A DNA stretch of 64,000 nucleotides, from NCBI RefSeq assembly GCF_014932895.1, contig NZ_JACYOF010000009.1:1-64000 (forward strand), in the 5' to 3' direction. The notes beneath the pieces were generated by a model that was not told the origin of the DNA, did no database searches, and was given only the letters and a program-made list of their open reading frames with translations. Positions 9,342 to 16,784 of this stretch are shown here, one piece after another; positions within the stretch are counted from its first letter, which is position 1, and every line of letters begins with the position of its first letter. The DNA is from Bacillus thuringiensis (GTDB lineage Bacteria; Bacillota; Bacilli; Bacillales; Bacillaceae_G). A program made the translations under genes and the position numbers.

Positions 9342-9357
9342 TATGCAAAATTACATA
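9342..9357 (-). promoter_or_regulatory. PlcR box upstream of the bacteriocin operon
   Basis: TATGCAAAATTACATA matches the PlcR consensus TATGNANNNNTNCATA at every fixed position. It lies 174 bp before the bacteriocin ATG. A -10-like TATTATATT lies between (about 9232-9252 on the minus strand). PlcR is the chromosomal PapR-responsive virulence regulator of the B. cereus group, so the operon is probably switched on at high density. Confidence 0.75.
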
Positions 9358-9395
9358 TTTTTACCTACATTTAAATTTAATCCCAAAAACAATAT

Positions 9396-9432
9396 AAAAA
9401 AGCTAGTTCCAAAATTAAGAACTAGCTTTTTG
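9396..9432 (-). terminator. Terminator of the PA14 peptidase gene
   Basis: Arms AGCTAGTT and AACTAGCT are flanked by A-run and T-run on the two sides, so it could work in both directions. It lies 26 bp past the stop of the 763-residue gene. Confidence 0.75.
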
Positions 9433-9457
9433 TACATTTACTTTCAATTTTGATAAT

Positions 9458-11749
9458 CTAATTTACTTTTCTACAGTCCATCTTTAAGTTAGCATTACCC
9501 GCTAATTCTAAGTATTCAACAGTGATTTTATGGACGCCTGCGGTCATCGGTACTTTTACTTTTCGGATATTCCCTCCGTTTGGAATCCAAGAATCAATTA
9601 CTCGTTTACCATCAATGTATATCCGTACACCATCATCTGCCTTAGCTTCAAATTCATAATTTCCATTCTCAAATAGGGCCAATTTTGTAAATCGCGCTGA
9701 AAAATTATCCTTTGGAATACTTGGATATGGCGAAGTATTACCCCAGTTAAAATCAATGTCAATAAATCTATCTAATGACCATTTGCCTCCTTTTACAATA
9801 GCATCGCCCTTTAAATCTTTATTGGCATAATATTCTGCTGTCCAATGTGGAAATGTTACTGCACTAGCATATGGCTCCATACCAAATTCCACCTTACTTC
9901 CACCACCTTCTTCTAAGTATTGTACTTCAATAAGGTGAACATCTTTCTCTGCAGACTTTCCAAGAACAGTTGCGCCAGTGTTATCGTCAATAACTACCTT
10001 TCGAGCATCTTCTACAAATCCACCACTTCCATGCCAACGATCTATAACAAGTTTGCCATCAATATAAACTCGTAAACCATCATCAGCTTTTCCACGAATA
10101 ATATATTCACCTTTAGGTAAACGTTTTACCGTAGTATAGCGCGCTGAGAAATTATCCTTTGGTACCTTTAAAGTTGGAGCGCCTTCGCCATTATCTTCTG
10201 CGAGTTTTTGCTGCTGCCCAAATGGCGCAATTACTTTAGCATCTACAGGAAGCCCTTGTAAGTTCTTATTTGGATAATAATAAGCCAACCAATGATCAAA
10301 TGGAACTACATCAGAGAAGATGCCTGCATTTCCTGTTAATTCATGAAAATCTGTCTCTATTTTATGCTCTCCAGCTGTTAACTTTGGTAGTAACGCACGA
10401 TTAAGTTTTCCAATTGAAGCGTTATTCCATCCATCAATAATATTCTTACCATCAAAATTTACTTTGACATAATCGTCAGCAAGAGTTTGCATAAAGTAAT
10501 CCCCTGCTTCTAACCTTTGTGATTGATCAAATTTAGCTGAAAACTCATCATTTTTTTGTCCTTCTGGTGCGCCTAATCCCCAATTATAATGAACTTGGCT
10601 GGTTTTTTCTTTGTAAACATTATTACTAGATGAAATATCAGCACCTGGAATAACAGCATAAAAATTATCAATATCCGGAGTCCAAACAAGATAATGATCT
10701 TGCGGAGTAGAAATCCATTCATCATGTACAATTGCTGAACGGTGCCAAACTCTTTCAGCAGGATCAAAGATTTCTTCATATCCTATACCTGTCACAGCAT
10801 GATTTTTATAAATTGGATGTGTTTGAGTTGTAATAATGGCTGGTCTGTTTTTATCTATTTCTTTCTTATACTCCTCAAAAACAGCAGGATTCACAGGCTT
10901 GTTCTTATATTCTTTAATAGATACAGAATATTTACCTGTTTTTTCCCAATACTCTTTCGCGCCTGCAATACCTTTATCGCCAAATGTATTACCCTGGGCA
11001 TCTGTTTTCATTAATTTCGGTAGGATATCGATAATATAAGTTTCATAATCTGCCTGGTTATTTTTCAGACGTGGAAATCCATTATTTGCCCAATATACAA
11101 AAACATTTGCATATGCTGTAGGTAAACACCCATGAGTCCAGTCGTAGTCTGGCACATTCGGTATGTACTTATGATTATAATACGGAGCATTCGCGGAGCG
11201 AGTTAACCCATTAATTTTTTTTATGTTCTCGCTATTTGAAGTAGTGTTCTTTGCATTCGTAAATATATTTATTTCTTCTAATTTTTCCTTTGATACTGAT
11301 TGTTTAGTATTTAAATCTATGAAAGAATCCCCCGTGTTCGATTTTTGTAAATATGAAATGGGAGCCACATAAATACTATTCTCTTTATCTACAAGTTTGA
11401 ATGGATTACTACCTTTTCTCGTAGATTCTATTACACCTGGAATTTTTTCGTTACCGCTCACAATAATAAATCCATTTTCTTGAGTGTCTTTTTGTACAAT
11501 AAATAAATATGCGGATATTCTTTTATTTTCGTCATATAATTTTCTATCAAATTCCAACTTACCATCTTTCCAATTACCATCGGAATTTTTTTGAATAATA
11601 TTAAAATAGTTCTCTGCTTGTTGCATTGCTTTCTCGACAGGGACAAGGTTTAAATCCCTATTCTCTTCAGCACTAACAGTGGTTGTAGTAACAAAGAGTA
11701 AAAATAAAAAGGTTAAAACAGTATAACTTTTTTGAAATACTTTACACAT
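9458..11749 (-). CDS. Secreted C39/streptopain-like cysteine peptidase with three PA14 domains
   Basis: 763 residues with a Sec signal peptide (1-27). Residues about 35-130 resemble a streptopain-type propeptide (GFIIVSGNEKIPGVIES). The catalytic domain (about 190-370) has Cys in YDWTHGCLPTAYANVFVYW and His in NHAVTGIGYE, as in papain-like C39-like peptidases. Three PA14-like modules follow (about 385-490, 500-635, 640-760), each with a DDGVR/DDGLR-type motif and IDGK.VID.W, a fold that binds carbohydrate or protein. It probably acts outside the cell on host or competitor surfaces. The ribosome binding site is AAAAGGAG. A near-PlcR box lies in the divergent region upstream. The substrate is unknown. 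Confidence 0.78.
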   Translation of the reverse strand: MCKVFQKSYTVLTFLFLLFVTTTTVSAEENRDLNLVPVEKAMQQAENYFNIIQKNSDGNWKDGKLEFDRKLYDENKRISAYLFIVQKDTQENGFIIVSGNEKIPGVIESTRKGSNPFKLVDKENSIYVAPISYLQKSNTGDSFIDLNTKQSVSKEKLEEINIFTNAKNTTSNSENIKKINGLTRSANAPYYNHKYIPNVPDYDWTHGCLPTAYANVFVYWANNGFPRLKNNQADYETYIIDILPKLMKTDAQGNTFGDKGIAGAKEYWEKTGKYSVSIKEYKNKPVNPAVFEEYKKEIDKNRPAIITTQTHPIYKNHAVTGIGYEEIFDPAERVWHRSAIVHDEWISTPQDHYLVWTPDIDNFYAVIPGADISSSNNVYKEKTSQVHYNWGLGAPEGQKNDEFSAKFDQSQRLEAGDYFMQTLADDYVKVNFDGKNIIDGWNNASIGKLNRALLPKLTAGEHKIETDFHELTGNAGIFSDVVPFDHWLAYYYPNKNLQGLPVDAKVIAPFGQQQKLAEDNGEGAPTLKVPKDNFSARYTTVKRLPKGEYIIRGKADDGLRVYIDGKLVIDRWHGSGGFVEDARKVVIDDNTGATVLGKSAEKDVHLIEVQYLEEGGGSKVEFGMEPYASAVTFPHWTAEYYANKDLKGDAIVKGGKWSLDRFIDIDFNWGNTSPYPSIPKDNFSARFTKLALFENGNYEFEAKADDGVRIYIDGKRVIDSWIPNGGNIRKVKVPMTAGVHKITVEYLELAGNANLKMDCRKVN

Positions 11750-11829
11750 ACTAAAACTCCTTTTCTAAATGATTTGCAATTCTCAAATATGATATAACAA
11801 ATTTTAGAAAAAAGTAAATTATTTTCCTA

Positions 11830-11845
11830 TATAAAAATTTACATA
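11830..11845. promoter_or_regulatory. Near-match PlcR box in a divergent promoter region
   Basis: TATAAAAATTTACATA differs from the PlcR consensus at one fixed position (TATA for TATG). It sits between the divergent PA14 peptidase and Ntox44-like genes, 81 bp and 49 bp from their starts. Because exact boxes flank it in the same island, a weak site is plausible, but one mismatch may abolish binding. Confidence 0.35.
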
Positions 11846-11893
11846 TTTTAAAAATTGAATTATAAATATATAGACTAATAAAAAGGGAGGTCC

Positions 11894-12541
11894 ATGAATA
11901 TGTGGAAGAAAGCATCACTTATTTTTTGTTTACTATTTTCTTTTTCTTTATCCGATTGCGGCTTTGCATCCGCCCAAACAATCCCATCAAATGAAATGAC
12001 TTCAAGCTTCTCTTATATTTTAAAGAGAAACGCCTTAATAATGGCTTATGCTGCTGAAGAAGCTAAGGAAGAGGGCACTTATCCTTGGAGCGTAGGATTG
12101 GCATTTGCTGAAAAAGTAAAGCCTGGTGGTGAATGGGATTATAAAACAAAATTCGGAAGAAAAAAACAGTTCATTTACAATGGCTACTTGATGAAAGGTG
12201 AAGACCTAGGAAATATTCACTTTGGTTATGTAGCAAGAGCTGGAACAATACCAATTGAACTATTAGCTGATATTGAAGGAGCTTACCAAATTTGGTATAG
12301 CGAGGAATTAAAAGGATGGGCTGATAATTATTTTGATCAAGAAAATGATGAAGCAGGTAGAGCATATGGGGTTATTTTATGGGATAACAAATTGCTGCCG
12401 AATCCCCAAGATCCACCTCCTCCACCGGTGAAGCCTTTTGCTCCTACTGCAGAGAAACAAAAATTTAATGCCTTGACTGTTCAAGAAAAAACTAAAATTA
12501 AAGCAGATATACAACGTATATCTAAAGAATTATCAAAATAA
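11894..12541 (+). CDS. Secreted protein with an Ntox44-like (polymorphic toxin type 44) domain
   Basis: 215 residues with a Sec signal peptide (about 1-28, MNMWKKASLIF...ASA). The central region (about 70-165) reads PWSVGLAFAEKVKPGG and EWDYKTKF, then GNIHFGYVARAGTIPIE and AGRAYG. The spacing of GG.WDYK, GN.H/NYG and late Asp/Gly-rich motifs resembles polymorphic toxin type 44, predicted to act on RNA. A proline-rich patch and a charged tail follow. It has no delivery domains such as LXG or Rhs, so it would be a free secreted effector. No immunity gene is obvious; the neighbours are peptidases. The family call is from memory and moderate. Confidence 0.6.
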   Translation: MNMWKKASLIFCLLFSFSLSDCGFASAQTIPSNEMTSSFSYILKRNALIMAYAAEEAKEEGTYPWSVGLAFAEKVKPGGEWDYKTKFGRKKQFIYNGYLMKGEDLGNIHFGYVARAGTIPIELLADIEGAYQIWYSEELKGWADNYFDQENDEAGRAYGVILWDNKLLPNPQDPPPPPVKPFAPTAEKQKFNALTVQEKTKIKADIQRISKELSK

Positions 12542-12563
12542 ACATATAGGATTTCAAAAATAT

Positions 12564-12596
12564 AAACTGGCCTCGTAAATAGGGGTCAGTTTTTTA
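12564..12596 (+). terminator. Rho-independent terminator after the Ntox44-like gene
   Basis: Imperfect arms AAACTGGCCTC and GGGGTCAGTTT are followed by a T-run. Confidence 0.65.
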
Positions 12597-12607
12597 TATT
12601 CCTTAAA

Positions 12608-12623
12608 TATGCAATTATACATA
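12608..12623 (+). promoter_or_regulatory. PlcR box upstream of the C39-like peptidase gene
   Basis: TATGCAATTATACATA is an exact match to TATGNANNNNTNCATA. A TATAAT-type -10 starts at 12643, about 20 bp downstream, and the gene starts at 12699. The box is part of a longer palindrome, CCTTAAATATG...CATATTTAAGG. Confidence 0.8.
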
Positions 12624-12698
12624 TTTAAGGAATATAAATTGCTATAATATACCATACACCCTAAAATATTATAAGATTATAAATTGAGGAGATGCGAT

Positions 12699-13523
12699 AT
12701 GAAGCCTATTATTAAAGGATTAAGTATGAGTGTTTTAGCAATAAGTTTTTTACTTCCTTCTAACGTCAGCTTTGCAGATGAAAATATTACCCCTAATCAA
12801 ACAGAAAACACAGGTGCTTCGCTAGATGCAACATTTTTAGAGACAGATGAAGGGAAAGAAATAATTGAAATTGGAAAAGAAAAGGCTAAAAAAGCCTGGG
12901 AACAAGAAAAGAAAAAGCAAAAAATGAATAGAATGCGACAACCAAATGAAAAGTACTATTTAAATGCTACACATTTTCAGCAAAGCGATTGGTATTATTG
13001 TGGACCAGCATCAGGACAGGAAGTTTTAAGTTTTCATAAAAGAGATAGTGGCTCCAATTTCACTTTGCCAACGCAAAATCATCTCGCTTCTGTGATGGGT
13101 ACAACCTCAGCTGGTACAAACTCTGCTAACTTAGCGTGGGGATTAAACTTATATAAACAAGATTATGATTTTGCTGATAGTCCTTATGGAGCTTCAACTC
13201 CAAGCAGCATCAAAGAATTAGAGGTATTTATTAAATCTAAACTATCGCAACGGACTAACATGCCTATTGTCTTAACAAATACACAATATATGTGGCGCTA
13301 TAAGGATGCTGAGAAAAATTACAGACATTATGTTGCAATAAATGGATATGATGGAGCAGATGGAACTATGCACGTAGTAGACCCTAATCATAAAAAAGAT
13401 AAAAATGGTCACAATTTAGGAGGGGAATATTGGGAGAAAATTGGCAATTACAATATGACTGGATATGGTGTAGGAAAAGCAGTTCAAAGTGCTGCTGGTT
13501 CTAACCCAACATTAGTATGGTAA
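12699..13523 (+). CDS. Secreted C39-like family peptidase
   Basis: 274 residues from the ATG at 12699, with GAGGAG 7 nt upstream (an earlier in-frame TTG overlaps that site and is less likely). A signal peptide (1-26) is followed by a charged linker rich in Lys and Glu. The C39_2-type domain begins QQSDWYYCGPASGQEVLSF, with the catalytic Cys. The likely His is in YRHYVAINGYDG and the Asp in MHVVDPNH. It should be an extracellular cysteine protease or a relative using that fold. The downstream lipoprotein gene overlaps its stop by 7 nt, implying coupled translation. It lies under an exact PlcR box. Confidence 0.8.
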   Translation: MKPIIKGLSMSVLAISFLLPSNVSFADENITPNQTENTGASLDATFLETDEGKEIIEIGKEKAKKAWEQEKKKQKMNRMRQPNEKYYLNATHFQQSDWYYCGPASGQEVLSFHKRDSGSNFTLPTQNHLASVMGTTSAGTNSANLAWGLNLYKQDYDFADSPYGASTPSSIKELEVFIKSKLSQRTNMPIVLTNTQYMWRYKDAEKNYRHYVAINGYDGADGTMHVVDPNHKKDKNGHNLGGEYWEKIGNYNMTGYGVGKAVQSAAGSNPTLVW

Positions 13524-14644
13524 GAAATATCAAAACAATTCCAGTTCTCTTATTGTGCTGGGGAGTCTTAGTTTCCTGCAATCAAAATTCCCCTTCCTCT
13601 ACCCAATCAACAGTAAATAAACAAGATAAAAGTAATACCTATTCTGAATTGAAAATAAACTATGAGACATTTTATATGCCTTCTAATTCTAAAAATAAAT
13701 TATATCTACCTGTTGATGATAAGAGTATGTCAGGAATGCCTAATAAGCTTATTGCTTATAACCTTTCTAACAAAAAAGAAGAAACTGTCTTTCATTCTCA
13801 AATAAAAGATGCAAATGTTCAAGGTGTTCAGGCTAATGAAAAATGGTTATTATGGATTGATACAGACTCTTTTGGGACAAATTCTGCTCTTTATGTAAAA
13901 AATTTAATTAATAATCAACAATCTAACATTTATACAACACAAAAAATAATAGATCCATTTCTTTATGATCATTATGTATCTTGGATGGAAATTGATGATG
14001 AGAAGGGCATCGGAACTATAGTACTTTATGATTTAGAAACTAATACAAAAAAACAAATAACTACATTAGAGTCCTATAGTACTTATAGTACAACTATTCA
14101 TATGAATAATAACCAATTAGTTTATTCAAATTCTAATCAAGAACAAACAACTTTATACACTTATAATCTTAAAAATGAGCGAGTTAATACTTATACAATT
14201 CCACAAAAATATATAATGAAACCTAGGATTGTTGGAAATAAAATTTTCTATACTAGTTTTTCTTCTCTAGAAAAACAATTCCCAGAATCGTACTATATTT
14301 TAGATATGGAGTCAAAAAATATAGAGCAGTTTCTACAAGATGATGTTACAGGAGAACAATCAAATAGTATTGGATTAGTAAGCGCATCAAAAGATACTAT
14401 GGTTTTTCAAACAACAGATCAAAATATTTTTGCGTATCATATAAATAATAATGATTATAAAAAAACTAAATTAAAAATACCTAATATGTTTAAAGTACGC
14501 ATGTCAGAAAACAGAGATGTTAATGTTATATGTGATAATCCAAACGCATCTAAAAAAAGTGATATGCAATTTATTAAATTAATTTCCTATAATGAATTAA
14601 AAACTAAATTTCAACATGAGAAGTTACAATATTTTAATTACTAA
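13517..14644 (+). CDS. Lipoprotein with beta-propeller-like repeats
   Basis: 375 residues. The N-terminus MVRNIKTIPVLLLCWGVLVSC ends in a lipobox (LVSC), so the mature protein is anchored outside the membrane. The rest shows repeats of the kind LIAYNLSNKKEE, IVLYDLETNTKKQ, LYTYNLKNER and YILDMESKN, each a blade-like W/Y-D/N pattern as in TolB/YncE propellers. Translation overlaps the stop of the C39-like gene (ATGGTAA), so the two are probably co-regulated by PlcR. A role as inhibitor, substrate holder or immunity partner of the peptidase is only a guess from position. Confidence 0.7.
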   Translation: MVRNIKTIPVLLLCWGVLVSCNQNSPSSTQSTVNKQDKSNTYSELKINYETFYMPSNSKNKLYLPVDDKSMSGMPNKLIAYNLSNKKEETVFHSQIKDANVQGVQANEKWLLWIDTDSFGTNSALYVKNLINNQQSNIYTTQKIIDPFLYDHYVSWMEIDDEKGIGTIVLYDLETNTKKQITTLESYSTYSTTIHMNNNQLVYSNSNQEQTTLYTYNLKNERVNTYTIPQKYIMKPRIVGNKIFYTSFSSLEKQFPESYYILDMESKNIEQFLQDDVTGEQSNSIGLVSASKDTMVFQTTDQNIFAYHINNNDYKKTKLKIPNMFKVRMSENRDVNVICDNPNASKKSDMQFIKLISYNELKTKFQHEKLQYFNY

Positions 14645-14658
14645 AACATTGTGTGTAT

Positions 14659-14691
14659 AAAAAAGCTATTTCAAAGAAATAGCTTTTTTAT
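14659..14691 (+). terminator. Rho-independent terminator
   Basis: AAAAAAGCTATTTC and GAAATAGCTTTTTT form a strong hairpin with a T-run, 14 bp after the lipoprotein stop. Confidence 0.85.
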
Positions 14692-14736
14692 TTCCTTAAA
14701 TAGCACCGTTTCTTTGAAGTAAAGGAGTGTATAGAA

Positions 14737-15198
14737 ATGAAAAAGAAAATTATTTTAGTAGGAGTTATAGGATTAATTTGTATTAGCTGTTTGTTTTGGT
14801 TTATGTACCCTTCACCTTACCTAGAAGAATTAAATCAACAAGAACAAAAGTTATATAATCAATTCCACAAAAACAACGATATCTACATACTAAAAAATCA
14901 AGATCCAAAAACAATCGTTAGATTGTATTTATATTCCATTCATCAAGAGCATTACGAAACCACTTATCATTTTTATACAACTCTTCATGATGAAGAAGAT
15001 AAGAAAATGTTTTTAAAAAGTGCAAGTTCTCAAAAAGAAATTTTATATGCTTTTAAATTTGCAAGTAAACCTATTATGGCAGGACAAAACTATGCAAGTA
15101 TAAAAATGCCCTCTCTTTTTCATGATAATGTATATTTTGAAATGAGTAAAAGAGACGGGATATGGTTAATAAATGAGCCACCACTTAATAAACAATGA
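14737..15198 (+). CDS. Hypothetical membrane-anchored or exported protein
   Basis: 153 residues starting MKKKIILVGVIGLICISCLF, an N-terminal membrane anchor or signal peptide. The Cys pattern is not a convincing lipobox. The remainder is soluble, with helices near 28-90 and a beta-rich end (NYASIKMPSLF...YFEMSKRDGIWLIN). This resembles small NTF2-like extracytoplasmic proteins in layout, but I cannot assign a family. AAAGGAG precedes the ATG. It is separated from the lipoprotein gene by a terminator, so it is probably transcribed on its own. Confidence 0.55.
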   Translation: MKKKIILVGVIGLICISCLFWFMYPSPYLEELNQQEQKLYNQFHKNNDIYILKNQDPKTIVRLYLYSIHQEHYETTYHFYTTLHDEEDKKMFLKSASSQKEILYAFKFASKPIMAGQNYASIKMPSLFHDNVYFEMSKRDGIWLINEPPLNKQ

Positions 15199-15259
15199 AT
15201 AATTTAATACACCTCATTTTTTTCACCACCTGTGAAGCCTTTTTAATCTGCCAACTATA

Positions 15260-15400
15260 TTAAGGTAAAAGTGCAATGGATGTACTTATACCGTGCAGTC
15301 GATTCAGAAGGAAACAGGATTGGTTTTTTACTTAAGTAAAAATAGAAATACCTAATCAGCCAAGCGTTTTTTCAAAAAAGTCTTGGCTTTTTCATATGTG
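15260..15400 (+). pseudogene. IS6-family transposase fragment
   Basis: Plus-strand frame reads KVKVQWMYLYRAVDSEGNRI, the region after the first catalytic Asp in IS6/IS240 transposases, then breaks down with stops. A later piece matches the ISQAFFQKSLG-like segment. It is a short relic only. Confidence 0.65.
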
Positions 15401-15484
15401 TCCACCCCTCGTATCATTACTATAGATACGAATCCATTTTTCTCCCTTTCGGCATATTAGCGTTATATTTCTATATATAAATTT

Positions 15485-15550
15485 CAGAAGTTATCTCTAA
15501 CTTTTCCCACGATCCGCACGGTACGTGCCACTTTCACGGCATACCGCGGT
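15485..15550 (-). other. Group II intron 3'-end remnant (domain V-like hairpin)
   Basis: The minus strand reads GCGGTATGCCGTGAAAGTGG followed by CACGTACCGTGCGGATCG, which resembles the domain V hairpin (GCCGTATGCGGTGAAAGTCGCACGTACGGTTC type) of bacterial group II introns. A possible domain VI hairpin follows. No intron-encoded reverse transcriptase is present, so only the ribozyme tail remains. Confidence 0.5.
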
Positions 15551-15564
15551 CCACCTATATTGTA

Positions 15565-15706
15565 GTTACATTTCGATTAGAAACTAACACAGGTATTTCT
15601 ATGAGTCCAGAGGGACTCAATCAACGTTTTAACCCTCAGGCTGTTCAGTTTTTACAACAACTCTTAACACATTTACTTCACCAACAATTTTGTTCTTCTA
15701 GCAAGA
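15565..15706 (+). pseudogene. IS4-family transposase N-terminal fragment
   Basis: The plus-strand frame reads RLETNTGISMSPEGLNQRFN, then AVQFLQQLLTHLL, a conserved N-terminal stretch of IS4-family transposases. It has no start and stops after about 48 residues. Confidence 0.6.
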
Positions 15707-16001
15707 TTTCGTAAGAAATTTGGAGATGAAAAACTTTGAATTTCTTGAGCAAATAGTTGTAATTCATCAGATACAGCAAGGATAGCGTATTTTTTGCTTT
15801 ATGGATAATAAAAAACTAGATTGATAGGAATTTGTTTTGACTCCCAGTACACCAATTAATCAAAAATAAAATAATTCTTCAAATTTTTTATCTTGTGCTA
15901 TACAAAGTACTAATGCTAACTTTGCAGTTGGATAAAATGCTCTATATTGGGTTTCTTTTCCCATCCCCCGAAAAAGGGGAATAAGCTTAATTCATTATAC
16001 A

Positions 16002-16215
16002 TCATCCCTGTTCTGAATAATCGGACAATAAAATATGGTATACTTCCGAAATATCCACATTTGTAAATTTCGCAATATCTTCTATATCCATTCCGTTTTT
16101 ATGCATACCACGGATTAATTGTTTTCTTTCAGCCAATTTCCCTTCTTCTTTTCCAACTTCATGAGCATGTGCCAATTTGGCTTGTTCATCAAACAATACC
16201 TTTTCCCGTGCTTCA
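16002..16215 (-). pseudogene. Rpn/PD-(D/E)XK-family transposase-like nuclease, C-terminal fragment
   Basis: About 64-70 residues reading EAREKVLFDEQAKLAHAHEV, then GKEEGKLAERKQLIRGMHK and NGMDIEDIAKFTNVDISEV. This is the helical tail of Rpn-type (recombination-promoting nuclease / transposase) proteins. The nuclease domain is missing, and upstream sequence belongs to an integrase remnant. Not functional. Confidence 0.65.
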
Positions 16216-16570
16216 TATGCTAAAATGAATGGTTCTATTTACTTTTGGGTCTTTAGGAATCAATAAAGTATTATTTTCACAATGAACATGTGCCATTCGT
16301 AAAGAAACAAGTTCTTTTAAAGATAGTCCATAATCCAGGAGTAATATAACGATAGAAATACTCCACTCTAAGATCATTGGCGTGTTGATTGTTGTTTTTC
16401 TGTAAGAACTTCTAGTGAAGAAATGACTTCTTTTAAGCGTTTCTCTTCCTGGAAAGAAACGAAATCCTCTTTACGTAATGTCCTATCAGGTGGATCTATT
16501 TGAATAACTCCTTCAATGAGGCTTAGTAAATCTAAGTACTCGTACAGTCTATTTAAGACAATATATATGC
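16211..16570 (-). pseudogene. Tyrosine recombinase (integrase) fragment
   Basis: The minus strand gives SLIEGVIQIDPPDRTLRKED, EEKRLKEVISSLEVLTEK and, after a frameshift, LLDYGLSLKELVSLRMAHVH with LLIPKDP. This resembles the core-binding and early catalytic part of XerC/D-like integrases. It lacks the catalytic HxxR and Tyr and is fused to the Rpn fragment. Decayed. Confidence 0.5.
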
Positions 16571-16666
16571 GGTGTATGGTTTTGTCAGAGTACTACCGAT
16601 TTTCCTTTAAACATTTGAAAAAGGCTTCAAAATCCTTTTTATAAAAACTTAAGGAATCCAAAATTA

Positions 16667-16710
16667 AAACCCACACATTTTGATTAAACTTTTTCAAAAT
16701 GTGTGGGTTT
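16667..16710 (-). terminator. Terminator of the giant adhesin gene
   Basis: Arms AAACCCACACATTTTG and CAAAATGTGTGGGTTT form a 16-bp stem with a T-rich tail on the minus strand, 75 bp past the stop. Confidence 0.85.
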
Positions 16711-16784
16711 CCTCTATTTATAAAATCAATATTTGTAGCAAAACTTTGATCAAACTATAATTCAAACCAATATAACCAGTCTTT

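Larger units (their letters stand above)
15199..16001. other. Graveyard of mobile-element fragments
   Basis: No intact gene is seen. In order this stretch holds an IS6-family transposase piece (about 15260-15400, plus), a group II intron 3' end (about 15485-15550, minus) and an IS4-family transposase piece (about 15565-15706, plus). The rest (15710-16000) is unassigned AT-rich sequence. Confidence 0.6.

Noticed and set aside
10742..11039. Plus-strand frames within the PA14 peptidase gene
   Set aside because: Antisense shadows without ribosome binding sites.
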